64,000 bases of DNA, from NCBI RefSeq assembly GCF_947179515.1, contig NC_067473.1, forward strand, positions 69,906,219-69,970,218. Direction: 5' to 3'. The notes under the pieces were generated by a model, which saw only the letters and a list, made by a program, of their open reading frames with translations, made no database searches and was not told the origin of the DNA. Both the position numbers and the translations under genes were made by a program. This DNA is from Apodemus sylvaticus (Eukaryota > Chordata > Mammalia > Rodentia > Muridae). Positions 24,436 to 35,276 of the stretch are shown here, piece by piece (position 1 is the first letter of the stretch; each line of letters begins with the position of its first letter).

Positions 24436-24941
24436 TTTTTTTATTAAATATTTTATTTGCATTTCAAATGTTATCCCCTTTCCTTGTTTCCTCTCCCAAA
24501 ACCCCTATCCCATGCCCCCTCCCCCTGTTCACTAACCCACCTACTCCCGCTTCCCCATCCTGACAATCCCCTACACTGGGGCATCAAGCCTTTACAGGAC
24601 CAAGGGCCTCTCCTCCCATTGATGTCCCTCAGGGCCTTCCTCTGCTGCATATGCAGCTGGAGCCCTGGGTCCCTCCATGTGTACTCTTTGGTTGGTGGTT
24701 TAGTCCCTGGAAACTCTGAAGGTACTGGTTGGTTCATATTGTTGTTCCTCCTATGGGGCTGCAAATCCCTTCAGTTCCTTGAGTCCTTTCTCTAGCTTTT
24801 TCATTGGGGACCTTGTGCTCAGTCCATTGGTGGGCTGTGAGCACCCACTTCTGTATTTGTCAGGCCCTGACAGAGCCTTTCAGGAGACAGCTACATTAGG
24901 CTTCTGCCAACAAGCACTTGTTGGCATCCACAATAGTACCT
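24436..24941 (-). mobile_element. L1 3' UTR, A/TF-like or Lx, 5'-truncated
   Basis: Antisense: T tail, TTTGCATTTCAAATGTTATC, pyrimidine-rich block, TGGGGCATCAAGCCTTTACA, GGACCAAGGGCCTCTCCTCC, CATATGCAGCTGGAGCCCTG, TTTGGTTGGTGGTTTAGTCC, ending at GGCATCCACAATAGT. All inside the 3' UTR, so no ORF2 sequence. Overlapping open frames on both strands are non-coding. Only a poor TSD candidate (ACCTAAACTA against ACCTTAAATA) is visible. Confidence 0.92.
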
Positions 24942-26689
24942 TAAATATTGATTTGAATATAGTGTCTGTTAACTTCTATTTTCCCAAAGCACATACCAGG
25001 ATCAAATTTCAGTTAGTGGGAAATGAGACTGTAGTCTGTTATCCAATCTTTTATTCAGGTGGCATCAATGATTCACCAGTCAGACTAGACTCTGACTATG
25101 AGGATTGCCAAAAGGCACTGTACTTTTTGTTAGGGTTGGCTTCCTTGCACTATTAATTTTGAATATGCAGTGGGATTTTTGAATGTTCCAGTGACCACTG
25201 AAATTTCACTTTCTTTGCATGTACTTTAAAAACAGTGTTAATGCAGAGTTTTTTTTTTATATATATATAGATCATGGTAGGAAAACCTTAATGTGAACTT
25301 TTGATTAGAAAAACATTTATTCTCTATTAAAATTCACAAATGGTTGCCTTATGACTACATAATTACTTTAAGAATGTAACATACAATATTGTTTGTTGCT
25401 TTATAAGGACATAGGAATGTTTTCATATTTGTAAGAATTTCAAATTTGTTTTAAACAGATTTGGCGTCTATAGACCTCATGCTAATGAACAATCAACAGT
25501 TCTATGTTTCAAATGACACCATAGAATCCCATTGGGGCCTTTGCCAGAACATTATCCATTATCTCTAAGGTGATAACCATGCTAATGATGCTACTTTATG
25601 AGGTTTGATATATTTGGAGTAGAGTTTGTTTTCTATCTTTTAAAATTAAAAAATACATATATTTTTTCCTTCAGGGTAAATACGGCTTCATTGACAACTC
25701 CTCACAGTACAGCTCATCTCTTTTCCAGTGACACGATTGTCACTTTCACAGAAATATAGTAGTCTGAAAGCCAATTGTTTAATTTTCTCCTGAAAAGGAA
25801 TTTGCAATAAAATTCTCAATGCAGGGTTAATTACACAGCAATGAAAGAATACATTTATTGAGAAAATTTGCTGAGTATCATGGCTTGAATTCCCTTTCAT
25901 GGAGGTTTGGATATATTTCCTTTTTTCCATTTTTTTAAGATCCTAGAAAATTCACAAGAAACAGAATGCCTTTCAAATGTATGTGCATTGGTAGATAACA
26001 TTTCATCTTTTGCCAATAGACTGAGAAAACAACAAACACACACACAATAACTATAGTACAAAGCAGTCACCACAAATTAGTGATGTATTTAAGGCAGTGT
26101 GGCATTCTTATGACCAGAATGCAGCATATTAGCATTGACAATGTTTCCCAAGCTCAAAATCACTAATCTGACCCCCAAATAAAAATAAAGGTATACTAGT
26201 CTCTAACAATTTTCCTGAGTTCTGCATTTCTACAATTAATTATGTTTTTCCACTGTCTCAGAATGTGGTGGTAATCTAGTATAAATGCTATTCTTGGTGT
26301 ACACAGTTCATGCCAAATATACACAGAAACATTATCCATATTGTTCGGATTATTTCAAAGAGTTTATGAGAACTATTACCATGCTCCCTATTTTATGTCA
26401 TGAAGAAAGTAAAGTATAAAGAACTCACATATTTCTTGGTATTGTTAATACAGAGATCCATAGCTCTGAATGTCATTTCTCTTCTATGTACCTGCATCAT
26501 CAGTATGTCAATTCATATACTGAAATTTAATATTGGGAGCTTGGACCTCCAGAGTGATAGGGTTTCCATCTAAATTATAACATTGTTACAGGTGAACAGT
26601 AGCTAAACTGATAGGACTGTGGCAAATTTAATATGAAACTCCATTAATTAGGACAATATCAGGATAACCCAGTAGACCAAAATGACAGG
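24942..26689. other. Unassigned AT-rich DNA
   Basis: No gene or transposon recognised. A short CA run at about 26036-26046 only. Confidence 0.55.
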
Positions 26690-27240
26690 TCTGTCATGAA
26701 CTAGATCCACACATAAATGAGCAATTAATTTTCAGCAAAAGCATCAGTGTAACTCAATGGGGAAAAAAACCTTCAACCACTGGACTTAGAAAATTAGATC
26801 TCTGCATGGAAAAAAGATAGATTATTACCCCATGCAAGAATAAAGTTAATTGTAGAGGGTCCTATAACCCTCAATTTTTAAAAATCAAAGGCTTCATTAA
26901 ACCAGTTCTGAAGAATGTTCATGGGTGTGTGTTAGACTGTGATTCCATAGAAATGCATAAGTGATTAGCCATAAAAGAGAAAAAATGTGACAAACTAGAT
27001 CTCATTAAACTTACAAAATAATACAAAGAAAACCTATGATCCTCAAGGAAAATGAGGGACTAAAAAAGGTGAGTGATGGGAAAATATTCATTTTTTCATG
27101 CAGCTGGCAAAAGACGTGTATACAAGTGATGTTAAGCACCAAAAATGAATTCGGAAAATAGCAACCCAAAGAAAGGAAGACATGACTTAGAAAATAATAC
27201 ACAAAGATGAAAAGAATACTGAGAACATAACATCGTTTTA
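26690..27240 (+). mobile_element. Ancient L1 ORF2 3' part, heavily degraded
   Basis: Sense-strand remnants of the ORF2 C-terminal coding region: AACTAGATCCACACATAAAT, CAATTAATTTTCAGCAAAAG, TCAATGGGGAAAAAAACCTT, GTGACAAACTAGATCTCATT and GGCAAAAGACGTGTATACAA, in the same order as in mammalian L1. Frames are destroyed. Divergence suggests an L1M-age copy. Confidence 0.6.
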
Positions 27241-28171
27241 TGCCATAAGCCATCAGACACATGTACACGAACATCTAAATATCACTATACATACAATAGA
27301 GCAGATTTCAAAAAAAGCAACCTTAACATCTAGAGTTTTGATAGAGGTGTGACATATGAATGCAGACTGTCTTTTGGGAATGACATTTTGGAAATTTTTA
27401 ATAATTTTGATAAAAATAAACACATTTTCATCTTTCTCACTTCTACATATCAACTCTGTAGAAATAAAGCATATGTGCACACAAAGACTTGCAGTACATG
27501 TTTAGAACAACTATCTTTCAATGAGAAGAATCTGGAAACCGTCAACAAACCTATTAATGACAGGAAGAAGCAGAAATGGAGTCCAAAGTTCTGTACTCTG
27601 ATTCTGAGATTTTGTACTTAAGCAGGAACAAGCAGTATTTATACATTTGCGCCTCATTTCTTTTGTCTCCTCTCTGGTATGTATATTAAAATCCTCCCCC
27701 AAATGGAGATAACTAATTTTTATCAATGGGAAATGTTTTTTGTAAATAAAAGATATATGTATTGGAAAATTTTTCAACCAGGAAAAGAAGAAATCTCCAC
27801 TATATTTCAGGGCTAGCTATCTACATATTTTTCATTTAAATTAATATCTACTTGCATCTCTTATCTTGAAGCTGAAGAAAAACATACCACATGCACTATG
27901 GGACTTGAAGCTCTATTTCGCTGTGGTAAACATTAATTTCATCCTAGGATATTTCTCTAATATGTCTGTGTGCAGACCTGTTTATGACTAATGTGGGCTG
28001 CACTTTCCTAATGTTCCCTCTCAGGGAATGACTCTATAATACTTCATTCATCAAAACTTTGATAGTCAAATATTCATGAATTGGTTCTTCCCTGATTTTG
28101 TGGTACAATTTCATGCAATATGAATCTGATCACCCTGAAATATATTGATTTTAAGATATAATTAACCTTAG
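27241..28171. other. Unassigned DNA
   Basis: Short overlapping frames on both strands, none with recognisable features. Confidence 0.5.
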
Positions 28172-28249
28172 TTTTTCTTTCTCTTTGTTTCTTTTCTTTG
28201 TTTCTTTCTGTCTGTCTGCCTTCCTTTTCTTTTCTGTCTGCCTTCCTTC

Positions 28250-28310
<61 letters not shown>
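28172..28310. repeat. (CT)n microsatellite with CTTT/CTGT flank
   Basis: A pyrimidine-only strand: imperfect CTTT, CTGT and CTTC units to about 28251, then about 28 CT units. A polypurine/polypyrimidine mirror tract of this length can form triplex (H-) DNA. The long serine/leucine-rich frames through it are artefacts of the repeat. Confidence 0.95.
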
Positions 28311-28349
28311 ACCAGCAGTTCTGAGGCTGAAGAGAGTTTATGTTTTGGG

Positions 28350-29516
28350 TTTTTTTTTTTTGCATTTTTTATTTTATTGGATATTTTCTTTATTTACATG
28401 TCAAATGTTAACCCTTTTTTCCGCGTTCCCTTCCAGAAACCTAATAAGGTGCTCCCACACGTACCCAAGCACTCCTACCACCCTACTCTTGCTTCCCCAA
28501 CACTGGGGCACCAAACCTTCACAGGAACAAGGGCCTCTACAACCATTGATTCCCAGCATGTGCAGCTGGAGCCATGTGTCACTCTATTTATATTCTTTGG
28601 TTGGTGGTTTAGTCTCTGAGAATTTTGGGGGTTCTGGTTGGCTGATTCTGTTGTTCTTCCTATAGGTTGTAAACCCCTTCAGCTCCTTCCCTCCTTTCTC
28701 TAATTCATCCATTGGGGACCCTGTGCTCAGTCCAATGGTTGGCTGTGAATGACCTCCTCTGTTGAATGACATCTGGGTTCCTTTCAGCTTTTGGTTATTA
28801 TAAATAAGGCTGCTGTGAACATAGTGGAGCATTTATCCTTGCTATATGTTGGAGCATATTTTGAGTATATGCCGAGGAGTGGTATAACTGGGTCCCCAGA
28901 TTGTTCTATGTCCAATTTTCTGAGGAACCACCAGACTGATTACCAGTGTGGTTGTGCCAGCTTGCAATCCCACTTGAAATGGAGTACAGTTCCTCTTTCT
29001 ATACATCCTCTCCAGCATTTGCTGTTACCTCTCCAGCATGTGCTGTTGTTACATGTTGGACTATCTTCTGGGTATATGCCCAGGAGTGATATAGCTTGGA
29101 TCCTCAGGAAGTACTATGTCCAATTTTCTAGGAAAACACCAGACTGATTTCCAGAGTGGTTTTACCAGCTTGCAGTCCTAACAACAATGGAGAAGCACTT
29201 CACTTTCTCCACATCCTTGCCAGCATCTTCTGTCACCTGAGATTTTGATCTTAGCAATTCTGACTGGTGTGAGGTGGAATCTCCGGGTTGTTTTGATTTG
29301 ATTTCCCTGATGACTAAGGATGTTTAACATTTCTTTACGTGCTTCTCAGCCATTCAATATTTCACAGTTGAGAATTCTTTGTTTAGTTCTGTATCTGATT
29401 TTTAATAGGGATATTTGATTCTGTGGAGTCTAAATTTTTGAGTTCTTTGTATATTTTGGATATTATCCCTCTATCAGATGTAGGATTGGTAAAGATCTTT
29501 TCCCAATCTGTTGGTC
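28350..29516 (-). mobile_element. L1 3' end with internal deletion and 207 bp tandem duplication
   Basis: Antisense L1: T tail, 3' UTR to about 28752 (CATTTACATGTCAAATGTTA-like end, CTTTGGTTGGTGGTTTAGTC, CAGTCCAATGGTTGGCTG). It then jumps at about 28752-28757 into ORF2 C-terminal sequence (CATCTGGGTTCCTTTCAGC), skipping the 3' UTR/ORF2 boundary. Within ORF2 a unit of about 207 bp occurs twice in tandem (about 28828-29034 and 29035-29240). The L1 continues to TTCCCAATCTGTTGGTCA at 29516, where it is 5'-truncated. No intact frame, no clear TSD. Confidence 0.88.
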
Positions 29517-31039
29517 ACATGTTTGTCTTAGTTATGTGTTATGTGTATCATACTAAGCTCCATCATTGTAGTTTCAGATATATCATTCTTTATATTCAGC
29601 TTCATAATTATTGGAAAGGTTTAATGATACTGATTTTATATCGATATTTATTTCAATGTTCTTTTGTTGTAAATTCAACATTTAAATACAAGTGGTGTAG
29701 ATAAAATGTATGATATTGAAATCTTCATGCTTCCTGCATTAGTAACGAAAATAGTAATAAGTTAAAAAAAAACCTAACAGTTCCTTTCAGAGCTTTATCA
29801 TTGAATAAGGGGAGAATAGTTTATATTGTTAGGTACTGTTGCTGTCTTTACTTTCAAAGTCTGATTGGGTCCCTACTGCTTTGGGAACTTCAATGAACCA
29901 GTAACAACTTGGAAGCTTATCTTCCCTGCTGTCAATCATGAGTAGGTTGGGCTGCATCAAGGTGCCAAATACCCTACAGCACCAAGCTCTGTGCAGAGCA
30001 CATTATTATCAATATGTACAGCTCTCTTTTTCTGTAACTTCTGTGTAGCAATAGCTCACGTGGTATGTATAATGAAGTAAAGAAGTTGTGTTTATTATAA
30101 ACTGTGCAGAACAAATACCCAAAAATCAAAGTGGCGTCTGGGTCATTATTACTTCAGAATCCTAAGAGACATTGTGCTTTGAAGTTAGTTCCTTGTGGTT
30201 AGTCTCTTTTGTTAGTTATGGAAGCATTGTGCAAATTCATAGCCACATGAATAAAACATAGTTCCAATAATCTTTAATATCAGAATGTTAGGTATTCATA
30301 AAATGTAGTTTCAACATCTAAAGGAAGAGCAACAAATGATTAAATGCCCAGCTTTATTTTAATACCTGCTCAGATTTGTCAATTCTTTCTATCTTCTGGT
30401 TTAAAAAGTGATGGCATTGTTACCAGAGAAGTGCTTTAGAAAACACTTATTGTTGATTTTACTTCTCTCCTTATCTCAGTTTATGTTCTGGCACAGTACA
30501 TCAGCTTCACAGACTCTGATTTGCAGAAAAAGCTTAGACTCTTCCTCAAACAGCTTTGATGTAAGTATTAGAAGAAATGGTTTAGAGATGGAGTGCAAAA
30601 TAGAGTGTCTCCTACTAATAAGGAAACATTAACTTTTTGTTATAAAACAGGGTGATGTATAAGCATCTTGTCTCATTCCTTCACCTCCTGCCTGTTTTTG
30701 ACTTTATTTTACAAAAGTGGTTACTTTCCAATGTCTGAATATTCTGTACTTAGTACCATAGGCTACATTTCCAGGATGTGTCTTTCTTTTTACTCTTTCT
30801 GCTTATGGACTAGAACAATGGTCTATATGATAGTCAGACTTGCTCTTATGTAATAGAACATGTAAACTAGATAACATGGTCACTGCCATGTCCTAATTGT
30901 GGCTTATGACTATTTTTTATTGTAATGCTTTATTTGTCTCTTTAAAAGTAACACACATGTCTACAATGCATTTTGATCATATTCTTCTATCATTACCTTC
31001 TTACATGTCTCCATATTGACACCCACCCAACCTCACTTT
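29517..31039. other. Unassigned DNA
   Basis: No gene or repeat recognised; a short A run near 29763-29772. Confidence 0.5.
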
Positions 31040-31340
31040 CAGCTTCATGCTGTATATTTTGGTTTTTTTTCTTTTTTTGGAGGTTTTGAGTTATTTTTGC
31101 AGTTGACATTGTTGTTATGGATAATGATTTGTATCCAAGTAGTGCCTACAGTATGTAAAGGAGTGTGTGACCATCCACTGAGTATTCCACTGGGAGCCAT
31201 TTCTCCCAAACAGAGTCAATACCCTTCCTCCAGTCTCCCTAATTGCCAGGAGCTCCTTTACCAAGGATAGAGGTTCACAGATCCTTCCCTTGTCCATACG
31301 GGCAATTTTACTTGCCTTGTCTTATCCAGGCCTTGCATAG
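31040..31340. mobile_element. Old rodent L1 (Lx) 3' UTR-like fragment
   Basis: The blocks GTGTGTGACCATCCACTGAG, CCCTAATTGCCAGGAGCTCC and CCATACGGGCAATTTTACTTG follow a common old rodent repeat that I associate with Lx 3' UTRs (TGRCCATCCACTGG.., AACTGCCAATAGCTCCTCAG). Orientation relative to L1 is not certain. Confidence 0.5.
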
Positions 31341-32468
31341 GTAACAACGTTTGAAATCAATGCATATAAAAACTGTATCATGTCTAAGAATAAGCATTTC
31401 ACAGCTCTCCTCCTCAACCACCAGCTCTTTCATTTTCTACCCCATTTTCTATGATGTTTGTTGTTCATTAGATAAAGGTTCTTGATTAAAAACAAAGATT
31501 GATCCACAGATGAACACTCATGGTAACAGTGATAAATGTTGACAAAAATATACTCCTTTCTATCAATGGGTTAAATAATACAAAATTCTATTAAAATGAT
31601 TGTAAAGATGCCAATTGGCAGAAATTCAAATTCTTTTAGACTCAACATATCTTGAAATTAAAATGTATGTTTAATTCATTTCTCCCTAAGAAATGTGCTT
31701 CACTTTGTTAGACAATCCTGAGAATGAAAAGCCATACTCTGACATCTCAGCGTGAGGCACAACACCTATTTTTGTTAGAAATAAAACACAATGGGCCCTT
31801 CACTGGGTGAGCTTGCTTTTTTACTGATTAAGCATGATTATGCAGTTTTCTAAGGCATACAATTTTTTTACTCCCTAAAATAATTTGGATTGTGAAGTCA
31901 TTTTATTGAGGACCCAGACCCATTTTTTATAGTTATTTATACAAAATCACAGATAAATACTGAGTGACTTGCATTCTCACTCATTAGACTGATCATCTCT
32001 GAAAAGCTTAGACAAATGTTAGAATTAAATGACATCCTAAGTCAAATAGTCTAACACACATCTATAGAATATTTTACCCAAACACTTACAAATACACTTT
32101 CTTTTTGGCAGCCCCTGGGTATATCTTCAACATTAGAACAAATACAGAAAAATTTAAATATTTTCTTGCATATTCTTAACACAATGGCAGGGACACTATT
32201 AACTTTTAGAGCGCTGCTGCATTTTGACAAGACTCCTTAGTTATGTAGGTCTGGGCTTTACTTCTGTCACTGCACATTTTCTGCCCACAGCTTCTCAAAG
32301 AGCATTTTACTCTGTTCCCTAGACCTTGGAAGGAGAATGCTTAATGTATAATGTAGTTGTACATCTGACAACTCAGAGTTCCCAACCCCTACCACATGTC
32401 CAAGATAACAATTAATGACAGAAAAAAGTATGAAGTTATTCTTAAGCTTTAGAAAGGTTTTAAACTTT
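31341..32468. other. Unassigned DNA
   Basis: No recognised feature. Confidence 0.5.
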
Positions 32469-32902
32469 CTTTTTGTTTAATTTATTTTTTATTGTATATC
32501 ATCTTCATTTACATTTCCAATGGTAAACCCTTTCCCAATATGCCCTCTCCCCTAAGACCCCTAACCCCTCCCCTTCCTCCTTCCCCCTGCCTCCATGTAT
32601 ATGCCTCTCCACCCAACTCACTCCCTCCTCACCCCCCCCTCGGTTTCCCTTTGTTCCGGCCTCTGTTGAACCTTTACCTGACCAAGGACCATTCCTCCCA
32701 CTGATGCCCAACAAGGCCTTCCTCTGCCACATTTTTGGCGGGAACTATGTGTGCCTCTTGGTTGATGGTTCAGTCCCTGGGAGTCTTGGGGTGTCTGGGT
32801 AGCCAAAATCTTTCCATGGGGCTATAAACCACTTCAGCTACTCTGGACCGTCCTCCAGCTCCTCCATTGGGGACCCCATACCCAGTCCAATAGTTGGTTG
32901 TT
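32469..32902 (-). mobile_element. L1 3' UTR, 5'-truncated
   Basis: Antisense L1: T-rich tail, CTTCATTTACATTTCCAATG, pyrimidine-rich 3' UTR, CTGACCAAGGACCATTCCTC, CCCACTGATGCCCAACAAGG, CTCTTGGTTGATGGTTCAGT, CCTCCATTGGGGACCCCATA, ending CCAATAGTTGGTTG. Lies wholly in the 3' UTR. Confidence 0.9.
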
Positions 32903-32965
32903 AGCTTTCAAACTATTTCACTAGTAATTCTGTGGCTCATGGATTAAAATTAATGATATGAGTGG

Positions 32966-33040
32966 TGGGGAGTGAGGAAATGGTTCAGTGAGTCATTGCT
33001 GCACATGCTTGGTAATCTGAGTTCAAGCCCTAGAACTATG
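32966..33040 (+). mobile_element. Partial tRNA-derived SINE head (B3/B4-like)
   Basis: GGGAGTGAGGAAATGGTTCA, GTGAGTCATTGCTGCACATG and TCTGAGTTCAAGCCCTAGAA correspond to the head and B-box region of B3/B4-class SINEs. The 3' part is replaced by the compound microsatellite that follows. Confidence 0.5.
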
Positions 33041-33108
33041 AAATAGAGACTTTAAAATCTTGTTCAGACCTGGACCTCTGCACAGTATCATATATATGTC
33101 TACTTCTC

Positions 33109-33118
33109 AAACACACAC

Positions 33119-33185
<67 letters not shown>

Positions 33186-33260
33186 ACACAGACAGAAAGA
33201 GACAGAGACACAGAAAGACCTAGACAGATACATATATACATACATGCATACATACATAGA
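33109..33260. repeat. Compound microsatellite (CA)n(TA)n(CAGA)n(CATA)n
   Basis: Six CA units, then an unbroken TA run of about 31 units (33121-33183), then imperfect GACA/CAGA units and CATA units. The TA run is perfectly self-complementary and can extrude as a cruciform. It follows a SINE head and likely expanded from its tail. Confidence 0.97.
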
Positions 33261-33489
33261 TTATGGATACAGCATACATACAAACATACCAAGACACTCA
33301 TAATAATACTTTCATTTTTTAATTCATCTACATTGGTTATGTTGAGCTTGTATTTTACAATCACTCATATTATTTATGTAATCAAGCATGTTCAAATTTC
33401 TTGAATTATTATGGCCCAGTGGTCTTTATGAGTACAAACTTTTTTAATACTATGACAAAGTTTTATGGCCACCAGTTTTTTTTTTCCTG

Positions 33490-33600
33490 TATTACAGCTG
33501 AGGAAACACTGAAGCTTTGGTGTAAGTAACCATTCAGTGGAGGCCGAGTTCTTCCATGGGGAGGTCCAATTTAGTCCATGTGCTACTAACTTTATCAGAC
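33490..33600 (+). mobile_element. Possible MIR fragment
   Basis: TTACAGCTGAGGAAACACTGA resembles the MIR TTACAGATGAGGAAACTGAGG block, followed by GTAAGTAACC, GGAGGCCGAGTT and TAGTCCATGTGCTACTAAC for the MIR 3' side (CCATGCTCT..CTA). An ancient mammal-wide SINE, if real. Confidence 0.4.
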
Positions 33601-34281
33601 ACTTCTTTTTTAAGTTAAAGAATAACATTAGAGAAAAGTTTAGAGCCATATGTAAAATTATTTTTAAGAGACTATAAGATTATATTAATTTTATGCCTTA
33701 GGGCATTTAATCTAAGATGATTCTCCAAATTATTCAGCAAATGTCTTAAATTAAAATCATGTTTCAAAGAGATAGGCTACAGCAAATTTACCTCAATTGA
33801 CTCATAAATTTTAGGAGTTGGAATATTTTTCTTTTTATAGCATTTCAAGAGCAGAATACTACCAAGTCTTATTCAGAACAAATAATGTTGAGTTAAAACA
33901 ATTGAATTAACTTGGTGAGCTTGCTCTTAAGTCCTATCCAGATCTGTCATCTTCAAAATATTCCAGGAAGACACAGAAATTAAGAAGAGAGAAAATATAA
34001 AAGCAAATAACACAATGTTTGCTTTATTATGGAATGGAAAAATCAAGTCCTCTATGTCAATCACTCAACAGCTCAAGCTGTCAGCTGTGAGGTGTCATTC
34101 TTCCCACATTACCAGGAAGAGAACAGATTTGATAAAAATGTAACCTCATCCCTGATGCTCAGGAGTATGGTTTAAATGGCAAGAGTGTTTCAGGATCTCA
34201 GAACAAATCTGGGAGTGCCTAATAAGGTTGTGCCTTTTCTTACATCAGGGTAACCATGCTGGGATGAGAGGAAAATCCAAG
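33601..34281. other. Unassigned DNA
   Basis: No recognised gene or repeat. Confidence 0.5.
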
Positions 34282-34288
34282 GATCCAT

Positions 34289-34978
34289 CAAATGTTATCC
34301 CATTTCCAGATATCCTCTCTGCAAATTCCCTATCACATCCCTCCTTACCCTGCTTCTATGAGGGTGCTCCCCCCCAACACCTAACCACTTCTACCTCATT
34401 GCCCTAGCATTCTTCTACACTGGGGCATCAAGCCTTCACAGGACCAAGGGCTTCCCCTCCAATTGATGCCAGATAAGGCCCCTTAAGCTCCTTCAGTACT
34501 TCCCCTAACTCCACCATTGTAGTCCCTGTGCTCCCTCTGATGTTTGACTGCAAGCCTCCTCATCTGTATTGGTTAGGATTTGGCAAAGCCTCTCAGGAGA
34601 CAACTGTATCAGGCTCCAGACAGCACACACTTGGCATTAGCAATAGTGTCTGGGTTTGGTGTCTGCATGTAGGATGCATCCCTAGAATTTATTTATTTAT
34701 TTATTTATTTATTTTTTTTTTTATTTACATTGTAAATGATTTCCGCTTTTCTGGGTCCTCACTCCCCGCAAGTCCCATAAACCCTCTTCCGTCCCCCTAT
34801 TCTTCCATCTACCCCTTCCCACTTCCCAGTTCTGGAATTCCCCTATACTCTTGCACTGAGTCTTTCCAGAACCAGGATTTTAACCCAGGATTGCTCCTGT
34901 CTAAGGAAAAATAGGGACAAAGAGTGGAGCAGAGATTGAAGGAAAGGTCATCCAGAGACTGACCCCCTGGCGATCCAT
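34289..34978 (-). mobile_element. L1 3' UTR with inverted 5' segment, interrupted by a younger L1
   Basis: 34289-34685 is antisense 3' UTR (CAAATGTTATCCCATTTCC to GGATGCATCCCTAG). 34878-34978 is sense 3' UTR (TTGCTCCTGTCTAAGGAAA, GGGACAAAGAGTGGAGCAG, CATCCAGAGACTG, CTGGCGATCC). The sense piece is the segment lying just 5' of where the antisense piece stops, with about 11 bp overlap, which is the arrangement left by twin priming. The A-tail is missing. GATCCAT occurs at both outer ends (34282-34288, 34972-34978): a possible short TSD, although L1 itself contains this motif. A second L1 (34686-34877) sits at the inversion joint. Confidence 0.7.
34686..34877 (-). mobile_element. Nested F-like L1 3' end with (TTTA)n tail
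   Basis: Antisense L1: (TTTA)n/T tail at 34684-34723, TTTACATTGTAAATGATTTC, GGGTCCTCACTCCCCGCAAG, ATACTCTTGCACTGAGTCTT, TCCAGAACCAGG. This is the F-like 3' UTR type, unlike its host. About 190 bp, 5'-truncated. No clear TSD. Confidence 0.85.
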
Positions 34979-35029
34979 TCTACTTTTTCCTATAACATAA
35001 TTATGCATATTGCTGCAACCAATTTTTTG

Positions 35030-35105
35030 AGATGTATCCCCTTTGGATATAAACCAGAAGGGAGATGATCAGATCATATAGTAGTTCTTCTTTGTATATT
35101 GTGAT
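35030..35105 (-). mobile_element. Old L1 ORF2 3' fragment
   Basis: Antisense remnants of ORF2: CCTTTGGATATAAACCAGAA and GATCAGATCATATAGTAGTT match the L1M-type TTTGGGTATATACCCAGAAG and CTGGATCATATGGTAGTTC. It hosts the next L1. Confidence 0.55.
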
Positions 35106-35120
35106 GAATTTACATGTCAT

Positions 35121-35264
35121 TTTTTTTATTTTTAATTTTAGTATTTTTATTGAATATTTTATGCATTTACATTTCAAATGTTATCCCCTTTCCTGGTTTC
35201 CAGTTCAGGATCTACCTCTCCTGCCCCTGGTTCTACAAGGATGCTTTCCCTCCCACCCACCCAA
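35121..35264 (-). mobile_element. Short 5'-truncated L1 with perfect 12 bp TSD
   Basis: Antisense L1 3' end: T-rich tail, TTTACATTTCAAATGTTATC, CCCTTTCCTGGTTTCCAG, then about 80 bp of 3' UTR. The duplication ACATGTCATTTT occurs at 35112-35123 and 35265-35276. The frames across it are non-coding. Confidence 0.92.
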
Positions 35265-35276
35265 ACATGTCATTTT

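Noticed and set aside
24423..24951. TSD for the L1 at 24436-24941
   Set aside because: ACCTAAACTA and ACCTTAAATA are similar but not convincing; could be chance in AT-rich DNA.
28185..28665. Two long overlapping frames of 144 and 155 codons
   Set aside because: They translate the CT microsatellite into Leu/Ser runs and then antisense L1; not coding.
33036..33404. Tyr/Ile-repeat proteins on both strands
   Set aside because: Direct translation of the TA/CATA microsatellite.
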